A program made the position numbers and the translations under genes. DNA of 5,708 nucleotides from Candidatus Rokuibacteriota bacterium (GTDB lineage: Bacteria > JAUVQV01), in NCBI GenBank assembly GCA_030597995.1, contig JAUVQV010000077.1, positions 1 to 5,708 on the forward strand, in the 5' to 3' direction. The first letter of the stretch is position 1, and every line of letters begins with the position of its first letter. Shown here in pieces: positions 1 through 5,708 of the stretch. The notes below the pieces were generated by a model that was not told the origin of the DNA, searched no databases, and saw only the letters and a program-made list of their open reading frames with translations.

Positions 1-1476
1 AAGTTCAATGCGGTGGTCGAGGAGATCGCGGAACTGCACCGGGTGGGCCGTCCGATCCTGGTGGGAACGATCTCGATCGAGAAGTCGGAGCACCTGGGTC
101 GCCTCCTGAAGCGCCAGGGCATCCAGCATCATGTCCTGAACGCCAAGTACCACGAGCGGGAGGCGGAGATTATTTCCCAGGCCGGGCGGGGCGGAGCGGT
201 GACGATCGCCACCAATATGGCCGGGCGGGGCACGGACATCCTTCTGGGCGGCAATCCCGAGGCCCTGGCGCGGCAGAAGTTCGCCGCGCGGGGGAAAGAG
301 GGAAAATCCTACGAAGAGGTACTGATGGAATTCCAGGAGGCCACCCGCCGGAATCACGACGAAGTTGTTGCCCTGGAAGGCCTGCACATCATCGCGACCG
401 AGAGGCATGAGAGCCGCCGGATCGACAATCAGCTCCGGGGGCGGTCGGGGAGACAGGGAGATCCCGGCTCCTCGCGTTTCTACCTTTCCCTGGAGGACGA
501 TCTCCTGCGGATCTTCGGTTCAGACCGCATCTCGGGGCTGATGTCCCGGATCGGGATGGAAGAGGGCCAACCCATCGAACACCGTTTCGTGACCAAGGCC
601 ATCGAGAACGCCCAGAAAAAAGTGGAAGCCCACAATTTTGAGATCAGAAAGCAGCTTTTGGAATACGACGATGTCATGAATCAGCAGCGGGGTGTCATTT
701 ATCAGCAGCGCCGCCAGATTCTCGCCGGGCAGATAGGCCGGGAAGACGTGGAGGAGATTATCGACGAGGTCCTGGACAGCGTTCTGGCGGCCTATTCCGG
801 GAGCGGGGATTTTCTGGATACGCAGGATGTTGCGGGGCTCACCTCACTGTTGCGCAAGCACTTCTCTCTGGGCGGCGACCTGGCGGAGGTGGTTTCGAAA
901 AAAAAATTCGAGGAAATACGGGAGTATCTCCGGCAACTGCTCCGTGACGAGTACCGGAAACGGGAAGCGGAGTTCGGTGTTGAATCGATGCAACGTCTCC
1001 AGCAGTTCCTGATGCTCCAGATCATTGACAACCTCTGGAAGGAGCACCTGTACGCCATGGATTCCCTCAAAGAAGGGATAGGCCTGCGGGGTTACGGCCA
1101 GAAAAATCCCCTCACGGAATACAATCGGGAGGCCTTCGAAACGTTCATGGCCATGGTGCAGCGGGTGAAGGAGGAGACCGTGGAGTACCTCTTCCGAGCC
1201 CGGCCGGTGCCGGAGGGCGAACTCCCTTCCCAACGCCGCCGGATCCCGCGAGGCGAGCGAGCGGAATCCCTGAACATGGGCTTTGGCGCCGGTCCGCGCG
1301 CGGGAGGCGAAGCCGGCGGGCCGGCGGGGGGAGGATTTGCACACCGGGCTCCGAGGGAATCCCGCGGAGGCGAAGGTGTCGTGAAGACGATGAGAAGAAC
1401 GTCGCCGAAGGTCGGTCGCAACGAGCCCTGCCCCTGCGGGAGCGGGAAAAAATACAAGAAGTGTTGCGGCGCGTAG
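1..1476 (+). CDS. secA: Preprotein translocase ATPase SecA, C-terminal half (5' end outside window)
   Basis: SecA is the cytoplasmic ATPase motor that drives unfolded preproteins through the SecYEG channel. The frame is open from base 1, so the gene starts upstream; 491 residues are present of a family usually 830-900 long. What remains begins in the second nucleotide-binding domain (VLVGT-like segment at 58-72). Helicase motif V (TNMAGRGTD) lies near 211-237 and motif VI ([11 protein letters not shown]) at 430-462. The helical scaffold and wing follow, with the conserved [12 protein letters not shown] near 655-690 and LWKEHL near 1030-1050. A Gly/Arg/Pro-rich variable linker (about 1200-1400) leads to the SEC-C zinc motif, with Cys codons at 1429, 1435, 1462 and 1465 (CxC-x8-CC). 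In E. coli the last ligand is His; Cys here is a common variant. This zinc tail binds SecB or ribosomes in studied species. The stop is TAG at 1474-1476. No frameshift or missing motif is visible. Identification is secure. Confidence 0.98.
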   Translation, partial: KFNAVVEEIAELHRVGRPILVGTISIEKSEHLGRLLKRQGIQHHVLNAKYHEREAEIISQAGRGGAVTIATNMAGRGTDILLGGNPEALARQKFAARGKEGKSYEEVLMEFQEATRRNHDEVVALEGLHIIATERHESRRIDNQLRGRSGRQGDPGSSRFYLSLEDDLLRIFGSDRISGLMSRIGMEEGQPIEHRFVTKAIENAQKKVEAHNFEIRKQLLEYDDVMNQQRGVIYQQRRQILAGQIGREDVEEIIDEVLDSVLAAYSGSGDFLDTQDVAGLTSLLRKHFSLGGDLAEVVSKKKFEEIREYLRQLLRDEYRKREAEFGVESMQRLQQFLMLQIIDNLWKEHLYAMDSLKEGIGLRGYGQKNPLTEYNREAFETFMAMVQRVKEETVEYLFRARPVPEGELPSQRRRIPRGERAESLNMGFGAGPRAGGEAGGPAGGGFAHRAPRESRGGEGVVKTMRRTSPKVGRNEPCPCGSGKKYKKCCGA

Positions 1477-1488
1477 CCGCGTTATCCC

Positions 1489-1511
1489 CGGGTGCCCACA
1501 GGGGGTACCCG
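1489..1511 (+). terminator. Hairpin downstream of secA, possible terminator without T-run
   Basis: Bases 1489-1497 (CGGGTGCCC) pair with 1503-1511 (GGGTACCCG) to give a 9-bp stem with one G-T wobble and a 5-base loop. It begins 12 bases after the secA stop codon, where a terminator would be expected. It is not followed by a T-rich tract, so it does not meet the usual intrinsic terminator pattern. It could be a transcript-end stabiliser, part of Rho-dependent termination, or chance. Confidence 0.35.
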
Positions 1512-1539
1512 TTCCGAGATCAGGCACAGGCCAGTCCCC

Positions 1540-1558
1540 TGTCATTCCGAGCAAAGCC
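1540..1558 (+). repeat. Fragment resembling a dispersed TCATTCCGAGC-type repeat
   Basis: The sequence TGTCATTCCGAGCAAAGCC resembles, from memory, the TCATTC(C/T)GAGCGAAGC motif that recurs between genes in many environmental bacterial genomes. Only one copy is in this window, so the repeat nature cannot be shown here. It lies directly upstream of the transposase remnant, in line with a region that collects mobile debris. Confidence 0.3.
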
Positions 1559-1579
1559 CACCTTTGTTGTCATGAGGGG

Positions 1580-1791
1580 GAAATCGGTCGATTCATTGCT
1601 TACTATAACGGCAAGAGGTACCATGAAGCCCTGGGCAACGTCACCCCTGATGACGTGTACTATGGAAGGAGGAAATCTATTTTCGAACGCCGTGCGAAGT
1701 TGAAAAAAAGACCCTAATTCAAAGATGGAGGTACTATCATAAAACTTGGGACCAGCAGGAGCCAAGAGGGTGGCTTAATTTTAAGCCTTAA
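1580..1791 (+). pseudogene. C-terminal remnant of an IS3-like (rve-type) transposase, frame-broken
   Basis: Reading from 1583 the frame gives [18 protein letters not shown] followed by [19 protein letters not shown]. This is the typical end of the integrase core of IS3-family OrfB transposases: YYN..RYHEALG, then TP.DVY.GR. The frame stops at TAA 1715-1717. Moving to the -1 frame inside the A7 tract (1703-1709) continues plausible tail sequence ([20 protein letters not shown]) to TAA 1789-1791. One missing A is therefore the simplest explanation. Everything upstream, including the DDE catalytic residues and OrfA, is absent: translation before about 1580 shows no transposase-like sequence. The remnant cannot encode an active enzyme. 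The exact left boundary is uncertain by some tens of bases. Confidence 0.8.
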
Positions 1792-1804
1792 AAATCCCAC
1801 TCTC
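1766..1804. repeat. Overlapping palindromes at the end of the transposase remnant
   Basis: GGCTTAA (1772-1778) and TTAAGCC (1781-1787) form a perfect 7-bp inverted repeat with a 2-base spacer. TTTTAAG (1779-1785) and CTTAAAA (1787-1793) form a second perfect palindrome around 1786. An outer pair, 1766-1771 with 1799-1804, can pair with one G-T wobble. These straddle the broken transposase's stop codon and may mark the original IS end, or could act as a weak bidirectional terminator. No matching left-end inverted repeat is present to confirm an IS terminus. Confidence 0.4.
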
Positions 1805-1896
1805 GCTGAAGACATACAGTGTAGGGCTCTCCTCCGGTGGCTTTTTCCCGGGAGGATCTCTCTCCGGCCCCGGCGTTTATTCAGCTTTTGGTCTAT

Positions 1897-1932
1897 GACG
1901 TCGGTGCCACGTCGAGGCGAGTTCTGACGTGG
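1897..1932 (+). promoter_or_regulatory. Two mutually exclusive small hairpins at the TPR-gene start
   Basis: CCACGTC (1907-1913) pairs perfectly with GACGTGG (1926-1932), which contains the GTG at 1929; the loop holds the GAGG at 1914-1917 that could serve as its ribosome binding site. The shared arm ACGTC (1909-1913) can instead pair with GACGT (1897-1901). The two structures exclude each other, so one would hide and the other expose the first GTG. The stems are only 7 and 5 bp, so regulation is a suggestion only. Confidence 0.3.
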
Positions 1933-4286
1933 GAGCTGGAGTGAGGCAGGGAGTTCATGGGGGAATCAGAGGCCGCGCCCTCAGAATTGCGATCGCGGTT
2001 CTCGCCATTGCTGCTCATATTCCGATGCCGGCGGAGAGTGCGTCGCCGCCGGAGGTTCTACTGATACCCTTCGCGGGGGTAGACCCGGACCGGGAGTGGG
2101 TCGCCCGAGCCATCAATAACCTTCTGGAAAAGGATCTCCGGTCATTGTCCGGATTGAAGTTGTCCGGCGGCGCGCGGCGGGAAAACGCCCTTCGCGAAAT
2201 CGGCCGCCCGGAGGTTTCCGGCCCGGAGGAGCTGGCCGAAGTTCTCCGCCGGGCGGGAGCGGCGTTCGCGGTGATCGGCCGGTTCGAGATTACCCTGGAC
2301 CGCCTCGACCTTGACGTCAGAATCTTTGAGGAGGAGAGTGAAGAGGAAAAAGGGACCCTCCAGACGGGAGGGGAGTTCGCGCGGGCTCTCGAGCTTCTGT
2401 CTGAAGTGGTGAGATTCATCGCCACCGAGGTCGGAGCGACGATCTCCGCGGAAGAGGAAGCCGGTCTGGCCCGGAGGCCGACGAACTCCCTCAAAGCGTA
2501 CCACAATTACATGGCGGCCCGGGAAGCCGGTGATCCGGAGGAGAAGATCACCCTTCTGACGCAAGCGGTGGAACTCGACCCGGACTATCTCAATGCCAAC
2601 CTCCGGCTGGGGGTAGCGCTCTACCAGAAGGGTTCACCCGACGCGGCCCTCCCGTATGTGCAGAAGGCGGCGGCACTGGGAGGGGACGTCCCGGAAGCCC
2701 GCAACAATCTCGGCGTCCTTTTGGCCGATATGGGGGAATCCGCGGCAGCCCTGACGGAATTCGAGATGGCCCTGGAGATCAACCCGGGCTATCAGGAGGC
2801 CCGGCTGAACCTGGCCCGCCTTCTCGAGGAGGGAAAAAAATTCGACCGCGCTGAAAAGGAATATTCTACCCTGCTGGAGAACAACCCTGAAAATGTCGCC
2901 GCCCGCCATTCCCTCGCCCTCCTCTACGACCGCACCGGACGCCCGGACTGGGCTCTCCGGGCATTCCAGGTTCTTTCCCGGCAGGCACCCGACCTGGCCG
3001 AGAATTATTTCCTCAAGGCCGGCCAGGAGTCCCGCCAGGAAAAGAAATTCAAGAATGCGGAGAGATATTTTCTCCGGGCGGTGGAGATCAACCCCCAGCT
3101 CGCTCAAGGCTACGCCGAGTTGGGAACCACCAGCTATCTCGCCGGAAAGTACCGGAAGGGAGTGGAGTATTTTCACAAGGCGCTGGCCCTCGAGCCGCAG
3201 CGGCCCGAATTCCATTACTACCTCGGGCTGGCCTTGGACAAGACGGAGCAGAAGGAAGAAGCCCTCGAGGCGTATCGCCGGGCTGTTGAACTGGGGGGGC
3301 CGGTGGAATCGCGTTTGAGTCTCGCCAAGGCGTACCTCGATTCCGGAGACGCCTCCCGGGCAATCGAAGAGTTGAACCAGATTCTGGAAGATGACCTGGG
3401 ACACGATGAGGCTCAGAAGATGCTGGCCCGGGCCATGGCGGGCGTTGAATCACAGCGTCAGAAAGTGGCGCAGCGGGCCGAGTTTGCCACTCATCGCCTG
3501 GAGAGGTTGGAAGAGATTATCGATGATCTCACCCGTGCCAACAGCGAGCTGGAGAGCCGCCTGTACGCAATCCAGGGTGACAAGCAGGCCTTGGAGCGAG
3601 AGCTGGAGCAGGCGACAACCTGGAAAGAGGAGAGAGACCGCTGGGAGCAGGAGGTACTCGAGTCGCGCGACCGCATCGAACCTCTCCAATCCGCCAGGCT
3701 CGAACTGGAACGCAGACTCAAAGAAAAAAAAATCAGGTACGAAAATTTGTCCGAGAAAACCGCCGAGCTGGAGGCCGAGCTGGGGCGGGTGCGGGAGAGG
3801 AATCGTGAGCTGACGGTGCGGGTGGAGGTCTTGGAGCAGGAGAGAGAACGGGACGCCGCCGATCTGGAAAAATCCCGGGAGCAGGCCCGGCTCGCCCAGG
3901 AGGCCAAGGAAGAGGAGCTGGCCACCTATCGGGAGAAGGAGAAGGGGTTGTGGGAGCAGACTGCCAGCCTCCACGGCAGTGTCGCAGAAATGAAGGCGGA
4001 ACTTGCAGGCTGGGCCGAAGAGCTGCGCCGGGTCGCCCAGACGGCGCAGGAAGGACGGGCGGTGCTGGACACGATGCGCCGGGACCTCGCGCAGCAGGCC
4101 ATGGAGCTGGGGCGGATCTACCTCCGTGATCAGGCGTGGGCAAAAGCCGAGCCCTATTTCAGGAAAGTGGTCGAGGTGGATTCCGAGAACAGCGAGGCCT
4201 ACTCCAGCCTGGGCGAGATCTACTACCACCTGGGGCAGTTTGCCCGTTCGCGGGAGATGTATGAAAAAGCCAAGGAGCAGTATTAG
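1929..4286 (+). CDS. Exported TolB-like/TPR protein with long internal coiled coil
   Basis: The product has 785 residues from GTG 1929; function unknown. Residues 14-38 resemble a Sec signal peptide (basic RGRALR, a hydrophobic stretch, then PAESA before S39) with no lipobox Cys, so a soluble exported protein is expected. Residues about 42-175 resemble the TolB-like N-terminal domain often found ahead of TPRs: LLIPFAG, a mid-domain ENALREIG..., and AAFAVIGRFE. About nine TPR units follow (188-494), with clear LG..L...G...A...F..AL...P patterns at 256-289 and 393-427. A Glu/Arg/Lys/Gln-rich coiled coil covers about 505-725, and two more TPRs (about 726-785) end the protein. TPRs bind partner proteins, so a periplasmic scaffold is the likely role. 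An alternative start, GTG 1941, has GGGAG at 1931-1935 with 5-base spacing and still keeps the signal peptide; I cannot choose firmly. The stop is TAG, 20 bases before the hydrolase gene. Confidence 0.9.
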   Translation: MGAGVRQGVHGGIRGRALRIAIAVLAIAAHIPMPAESASPPEVLLIPFAGVDPDREWVARAINNLLEKDLRSLSGLKLSGGARRENALREIGRPEVSGPEELAEVLRRAGAAFAVIGRFEITLDRLDLDVRIFEEESEEEKGTLQTGGEFARALELLSEVVRFIATEVGATISAEEEAGLARRPTNSLKAYHNYMAAREAGDPEEKITLLTQAVELDPDYLNANLRLGVALYQKGSPDAALPYVQKAAALGGDVPEARNNLGVLLADMGESAAALTEFEMALEINPGYQEARLNLARLLEEGKKFDRAEKEYSTLLENNPENVAARHSLALLYDRTGRPDWALRAFQVLSRQAPDLAENYFLKAGQESRQEKKFKNAERYFLRAVEINPQLAQGYAELGTTSYLAGKYRKGVEYFHKALALEPQRPEFHYYLGLALDKTEQKEEALEAYRRAVELGGPVESRLSLAKAYLDSGDASRAIEELNQILEDDLGHDEAQKMLARAMAGVESQRQKVAQRAEFATHRLERLEEIIDDLTRANSELESRLYAIQGDKQALERELEQATTWKEERDRWEQEVLESRDRIEPLQSARLELERRLKEKKIRYENLSEKTAELEAELGRVRERNRELTVRVEVLEQERERDAADLEKSREQARLAQEAKEEELATYREKEKGLWEQTASLHGSVAEMKAELAGWAEELRRVAQTAQEGRAVLDTMRRDLAQQAMELGRIYLRDQAWAKAEPYFRKVVEVDSENSEAYSSLGEIYYHLGQFARSREMYEKAKEQY

Positions 4287-4289
4287 GCC

Positions 4290-4296
4290 GAGGAAG
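4290..4296 (+). promoter_or_regulatory. Ribosome binding site for the hydrolase gene
   Basis: GAGGAAG lies 10 bases before the GTG at 4307, within the 20-base gap after the TPR gene. No ATG is available in that frame near the start of the conserved domain, so this site supports the GTG start. Confidence 0.55.
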
Positions 4297-4306
4297 TGCG
4301 GTTAAG

Positions 4307-5119
4307 GTGGCCGTCGTCAAAGTAGCGGGCATTCAGACTGTGTGCGTCCCGGAGCGGGAGAAGAACCTTGCCAAGGCCGCGGAGCTCGGGAGGATAGCGG
4401 CGGAAAACGGGGCGCAGATCATCTGCTTCGAGCAGCTCTTCTCCACCTTCTGGTTTCCGCGTGAAAAGTCTCCTCAGCACTTCGCCCTGGCGGAAGACGA
4501 GAACGGGCCTACCCTCACCGCTCTGCGCGCGCTCGCACACGAGGCCGCGGTGACGCTGGTGTGCCCCCTTTTCGAGCGCGCCGGGGAGAAGGAATTCTAC
4601 AACACCGCCGTGGTCCTGGGACCGGACGGGGAAATCCTCGGGAAGTACCGCAAGGTTCACGTTCCCGACATCCCCCTCTGGGAGGAGAGATATTACTTTC
4701 GCCCCGGGAATCTTGGGTTTCCCGTGTTCAAGAGCCAGGGATTGACGTTCGGTGTGCAGCTCTGCTGGGACAACTTTTTTCCGGAAGGGGCCCGCTCCCT
4801 GGCCTTGAAAGGGGCGGAGCTGATTTTCTCCCCGAACGCGGCGGCCTTCGCCTCTTTCCGGAAGTGGGAAACGGTGATCGCCGCGAATGCCGTGTTCAAT
4901 AACGTCTACATTTTCCGGATCAACCGTATCGGCCGGGAAGCCGAGCAGAACTTCTATGGCCGCAGCTTTTGTGTGAACCCGGAAGGTGAGATGCTGATGC
5001 CGCCGAGCGGGATGAGCGAGAGCGTCATATTAGCCGCAATCGACCCGGATCAGATACTGGAGGTGCGGCGGGAATGGCAGTTTCTCAAGGACCGGCGAGA
5101 GGAGGTTTACCGGGAATAG
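4307..5119 (+). CDS. Nitrilase-superfamily carbon-nitrogen hydrolase, N-carbamoylputrescine amidase-like
   Basis: This is a 270-residue cytoplasmic amidohydrolase that uses a Glu-Lys-Cys triad to cleave a non-peptide C-N bond. The triad is visible: E42 in ICFEQLF, K116 in GKYRKVHVPD and C153 in QLCWDNFFPE. The family's additional Glu is probably E126 or E127 in LWEERYYF. The block KYRKVHVPD...F.PG..GF.VF, the CWD.FFPE motif, the FYG.SF segment at 217-221 and the tail WQFLKDRREEVY closely resemble N-carbamoylputrescine amidases (AguB type), which release putrescine, CO2 and ammonia; that enzyme is typically slightly longer, about 285-300 residues. Beta-ureidopropionase or another omega-amidase-like activity cannot be excluded, and no agmatine deiminase gene is seen in the window, so I give no symbol. 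It starts with GTG and its stop overlaps the next start by one base, so it is probably co-transcribed with both neighbours. Confidence 0.93.
   Translation: MAVVKVAGIQTVCVPEREKNLAKAAELGRIAAENGAQIICFEQLFSTFWFPREKSPQHFALAEDENGPTLTALRALAHEAAVTLVCPLFERAGEKEFYNTAVVLGPDGEILGKYRKVHVPDIPLWEERYYFRPGNLGFPVFKSQGLTFGVQLCWDNFFPEGARSLALKGAELIFSPNAAAFASFRKWETVIAANAVFNNVYIFRINRIGREAEQNFYGRSFCVNPEGEMLMPPSGMSESVILAAIDPDQILEVRREWQFLKDRREEVYRE
5100..5105 (+). promoter_or_regulatory. Shine-Dalgarno for the AsmA/TamB-like gene inside the hydrolase 3' end
   Basis: AGGAGG lies within the last codons of the hydrolase gene, 13 bases before GTG 5119. This is longer than usual spacing. With the TAGTG stop/start overlap it suggests translational coupling. 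Spacing to the in-frame GTG at 5128 would be even longer. Confidence 0.5.
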
Positions 5120-5708
5120 TGCGCCGCGTGCGGCCGGGAGCGGTTCTTTTGACGATCTTCCTGACTGCCTTCGCGGTGACGGGGTTAGTCGCGTTCCTGG
5201 ATCGGGACCTGCTGCGGTCCTCCGCTGCGCACCGCCTGCGTGAAGTTCTCACCAGGGAGTACGGTCTGGAGTATCACCTGGAGCATTTTCACCTCCGATT
5301 TCTTCCCCTGCGCTTTTCCCTGGGCCGGGTATCGGTCATCCGGCCGGGGGAGCCTTGGGCCCTCACAGTCGAAGAGGCGGAGATATCTCTCAGTCCATAC
5401 GACATTCTCTTCGGAACGCGGGGGCTGGGGAAGGTCACCTTGGTTCGTCCCCACCTCTTTCTTGCTCCCCGGCCGAGAGAAGAGGTCGCCCTCGAGGCCT
5501 CGCCTCCTACCCCCAAATCGGCAGAGGTGAGTTCAGAGGCCTTTTTCAAGACCCTCCTCCCGATACGGGGATTGGAAATCAGAGAGGGGAAGGTGAATCT
5601 TGACCGGGGGTCAGGCGGCGGGGTCTCTCTCTCCGGCCTGGAGTTGTCCGCCCTGATTGTCCGGAACCGGGTCCTGGGGCGGATGGAGTTCGGCGCCGCC
5701 TCGTTTCG
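5119..5708 (+). CDS. AsmA/TamB-like membrane-anchored envelope protein, N-terminal part
   Basis: The frame opens at GTG 5119, whose G is the last base of the hydrolase's TAG, and stays open through 196 codons to the window edge. The N-terminus is basic (RRVRPG), followed by one hydrophobic segment at residues about 8-27 that would anchor it in the inner membrane with the rest in the periplasm. After that come short alternating beta-like segments: YHLEHFHLRFLPLRFSLGRV, then a second with VEEAEISLSPYDILFG and VTLVRPHLFL, then LEIREGKVNLD. This pattern of a membrane helix, then 'effect on Lxxxx', 'vd.l.i.lsp..Ll.g...i..v.l..P.l.l' and 'i..G.v.l.d' is typical of AsmA, TamB and DUF748-type proteins. 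That superfamily is linked to phospholipid transport and outer-membrane assembly. The specific subgroup cannot be told because most of the protein is missing. A second in-frame GTG at 5128 is a possible start. Confidence 0.75.
   Translation, partial: MRRVRPGAVLLTIFLTAFAVTGLVAFLDRDLLRSSAAHRLREVLTREYGLEYHLEHFHLRFLPLRFSLGRVSVIRPGEPWALTVEEAEISLSPYDILFGTRGLGKVTLVRPHLFLAPRPREEVALEASPPTPKSAEVSSEAFFKTLLPIRGLEIREGKVNLDRGSGGGVSLSGLELSALIVRNRVLGRMEFGAASF

Larger units (their letters stand above)
1477..1928. other. Intergenic region with insertion-sequence scar
   Basis: This 452-base stretch has no intact gene. From left to right it holds a hairpin 12 bases after the secA stop, a repeat-like motif at 1540-1558, the decayed end of a transposase gene (about 1580-1791), overlapping palindromes around 1766-1804, and a GC-rich leader (about 1805-1928) with small inverted repeats up to the next start codon. 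The middle part is visibly richer in A/T than the flanking genes, as expected for foreign DNA. A promoter for the downstream genes should lie here, but I found no convincing pair of -35 and -10 boxes at normal spacing. Confidence 0.8.

Noticed and set aside
898..906. A9 run within secA as a possible frameshift or slippage site
   Set aside because: The SecA reading frame is continuous through it and gives Lys residues in a variable region, with conserved sequence on both sides.
844..1554. Long minus-strand open frame opposite the 3' end of secA
   Set aside because: It lies antisense to conserved SecA sequence and its translation is rich in Arg, Pro and Gly with no recognisable domain, as expected of a shadow frame in GC-rich DNA.
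1461..1703. 80-codon plus-strand frame across the secA end and the intergenic gap
   Set aside because: Its translation has no recognisable sequence, and in the part from about 1580 a different frame carries the clear transposase similarity.
1830..1856. Inverted repeat TCCTCC / GGAGGA in the leader, resembling a hidden ribosome binding site
   Set aside because: No start codon follows at a useful distance and the stem is only 6 bp before a bulge, so no function can be supported.
1957..2064. Short frame starting with ATG 1957 preceded by AGGGAG, overlapping the TPR gene start
   Set aside because: It encodes only 35 residues, mostly Arg-rich and out of frame with the signal peptide and TolB-like domain. 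The ribosome-site spacing is only 3 bases.
2634..3404. 256-residue minus-strand open frame opposite the TPR repeats
   Set aside because: It is complementary to clear TPR coding sequence, and its apparent repeats are mirror images of the TPR codons.
3450..4229. 259-residue minus-strand open frame opposite the coiled-coil part of the TPR gene
   Set aside because: Codons for Glu, Lys, Gln and Arg read in reverse give Leu/Phe/Pro-rich sequence and few stops; there is no independent motif or binding site and it fully overlaps a well-supported gene.

Overview
The window is about 60% GC by eye and reads almost entirely on the + strand. It looks like the chromosome of a Gram-negative bacterium: it has a bacterial SecA with a C-terminal zinc motif and, downstream, the start of an AsmA/TamB-type envelope protein, which points to an outer membrane. 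The long Glu/Arg-rich proteins, GTG starts and SecA tail would fit a deltaproteobacterial (Desulfobacterota-like) or neighbouring uncultured lineage, but the sequence alone does not settle this.

Layout: (1) positions 1-1476 are the 3' half of secA, cut by the left edge. (2) Positions 1477-1928 are a 452-base gap without an intact gene. It holds a hairpin just after secA, a short dispersed-repeat-like motif, the decayed 3' end of an IS3-like transposase gene with a frame break at an A7 tract, overlapping palindromes at the end of that remnant, and two competing small hairpins at the next start codon. (3) Positions 1929-4286 encode a probably exported protein with a TolB-like N-terminal domain, about nine TPR repeats, a coiled coil of over 200 residues, and two more TPRs. 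(4) Positions 4307-5119 encode a nitrilase-superfamily amidohydrolase closest to N-carbamoylputrescine amidases. (5) Positions 5119-5708 are the start of an AsmA/TamB-like membrane-anchored protein that runs off the right edge.

The last three genes look like one transcription unit: a 20-base gap, then a 1-base TAG/GTG overlap, all on the same strand and all apparently starting with GTG. Two of the three products are predicted to act at the envelope (exported TPR/coiled-coil scaffold; AsmA/TamB-like protein), with a cytoplasmic amidase between them. secA is separated from this unit by the IS-scarred gap and is probably transcribed independently. No RNA genes, CRISPR arrays or intact mobile elements were seen. 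I do not see a clear new multi-gene system. The least ordinary items are the TPR/coiled-coil/TPR architecture and its operon partners.
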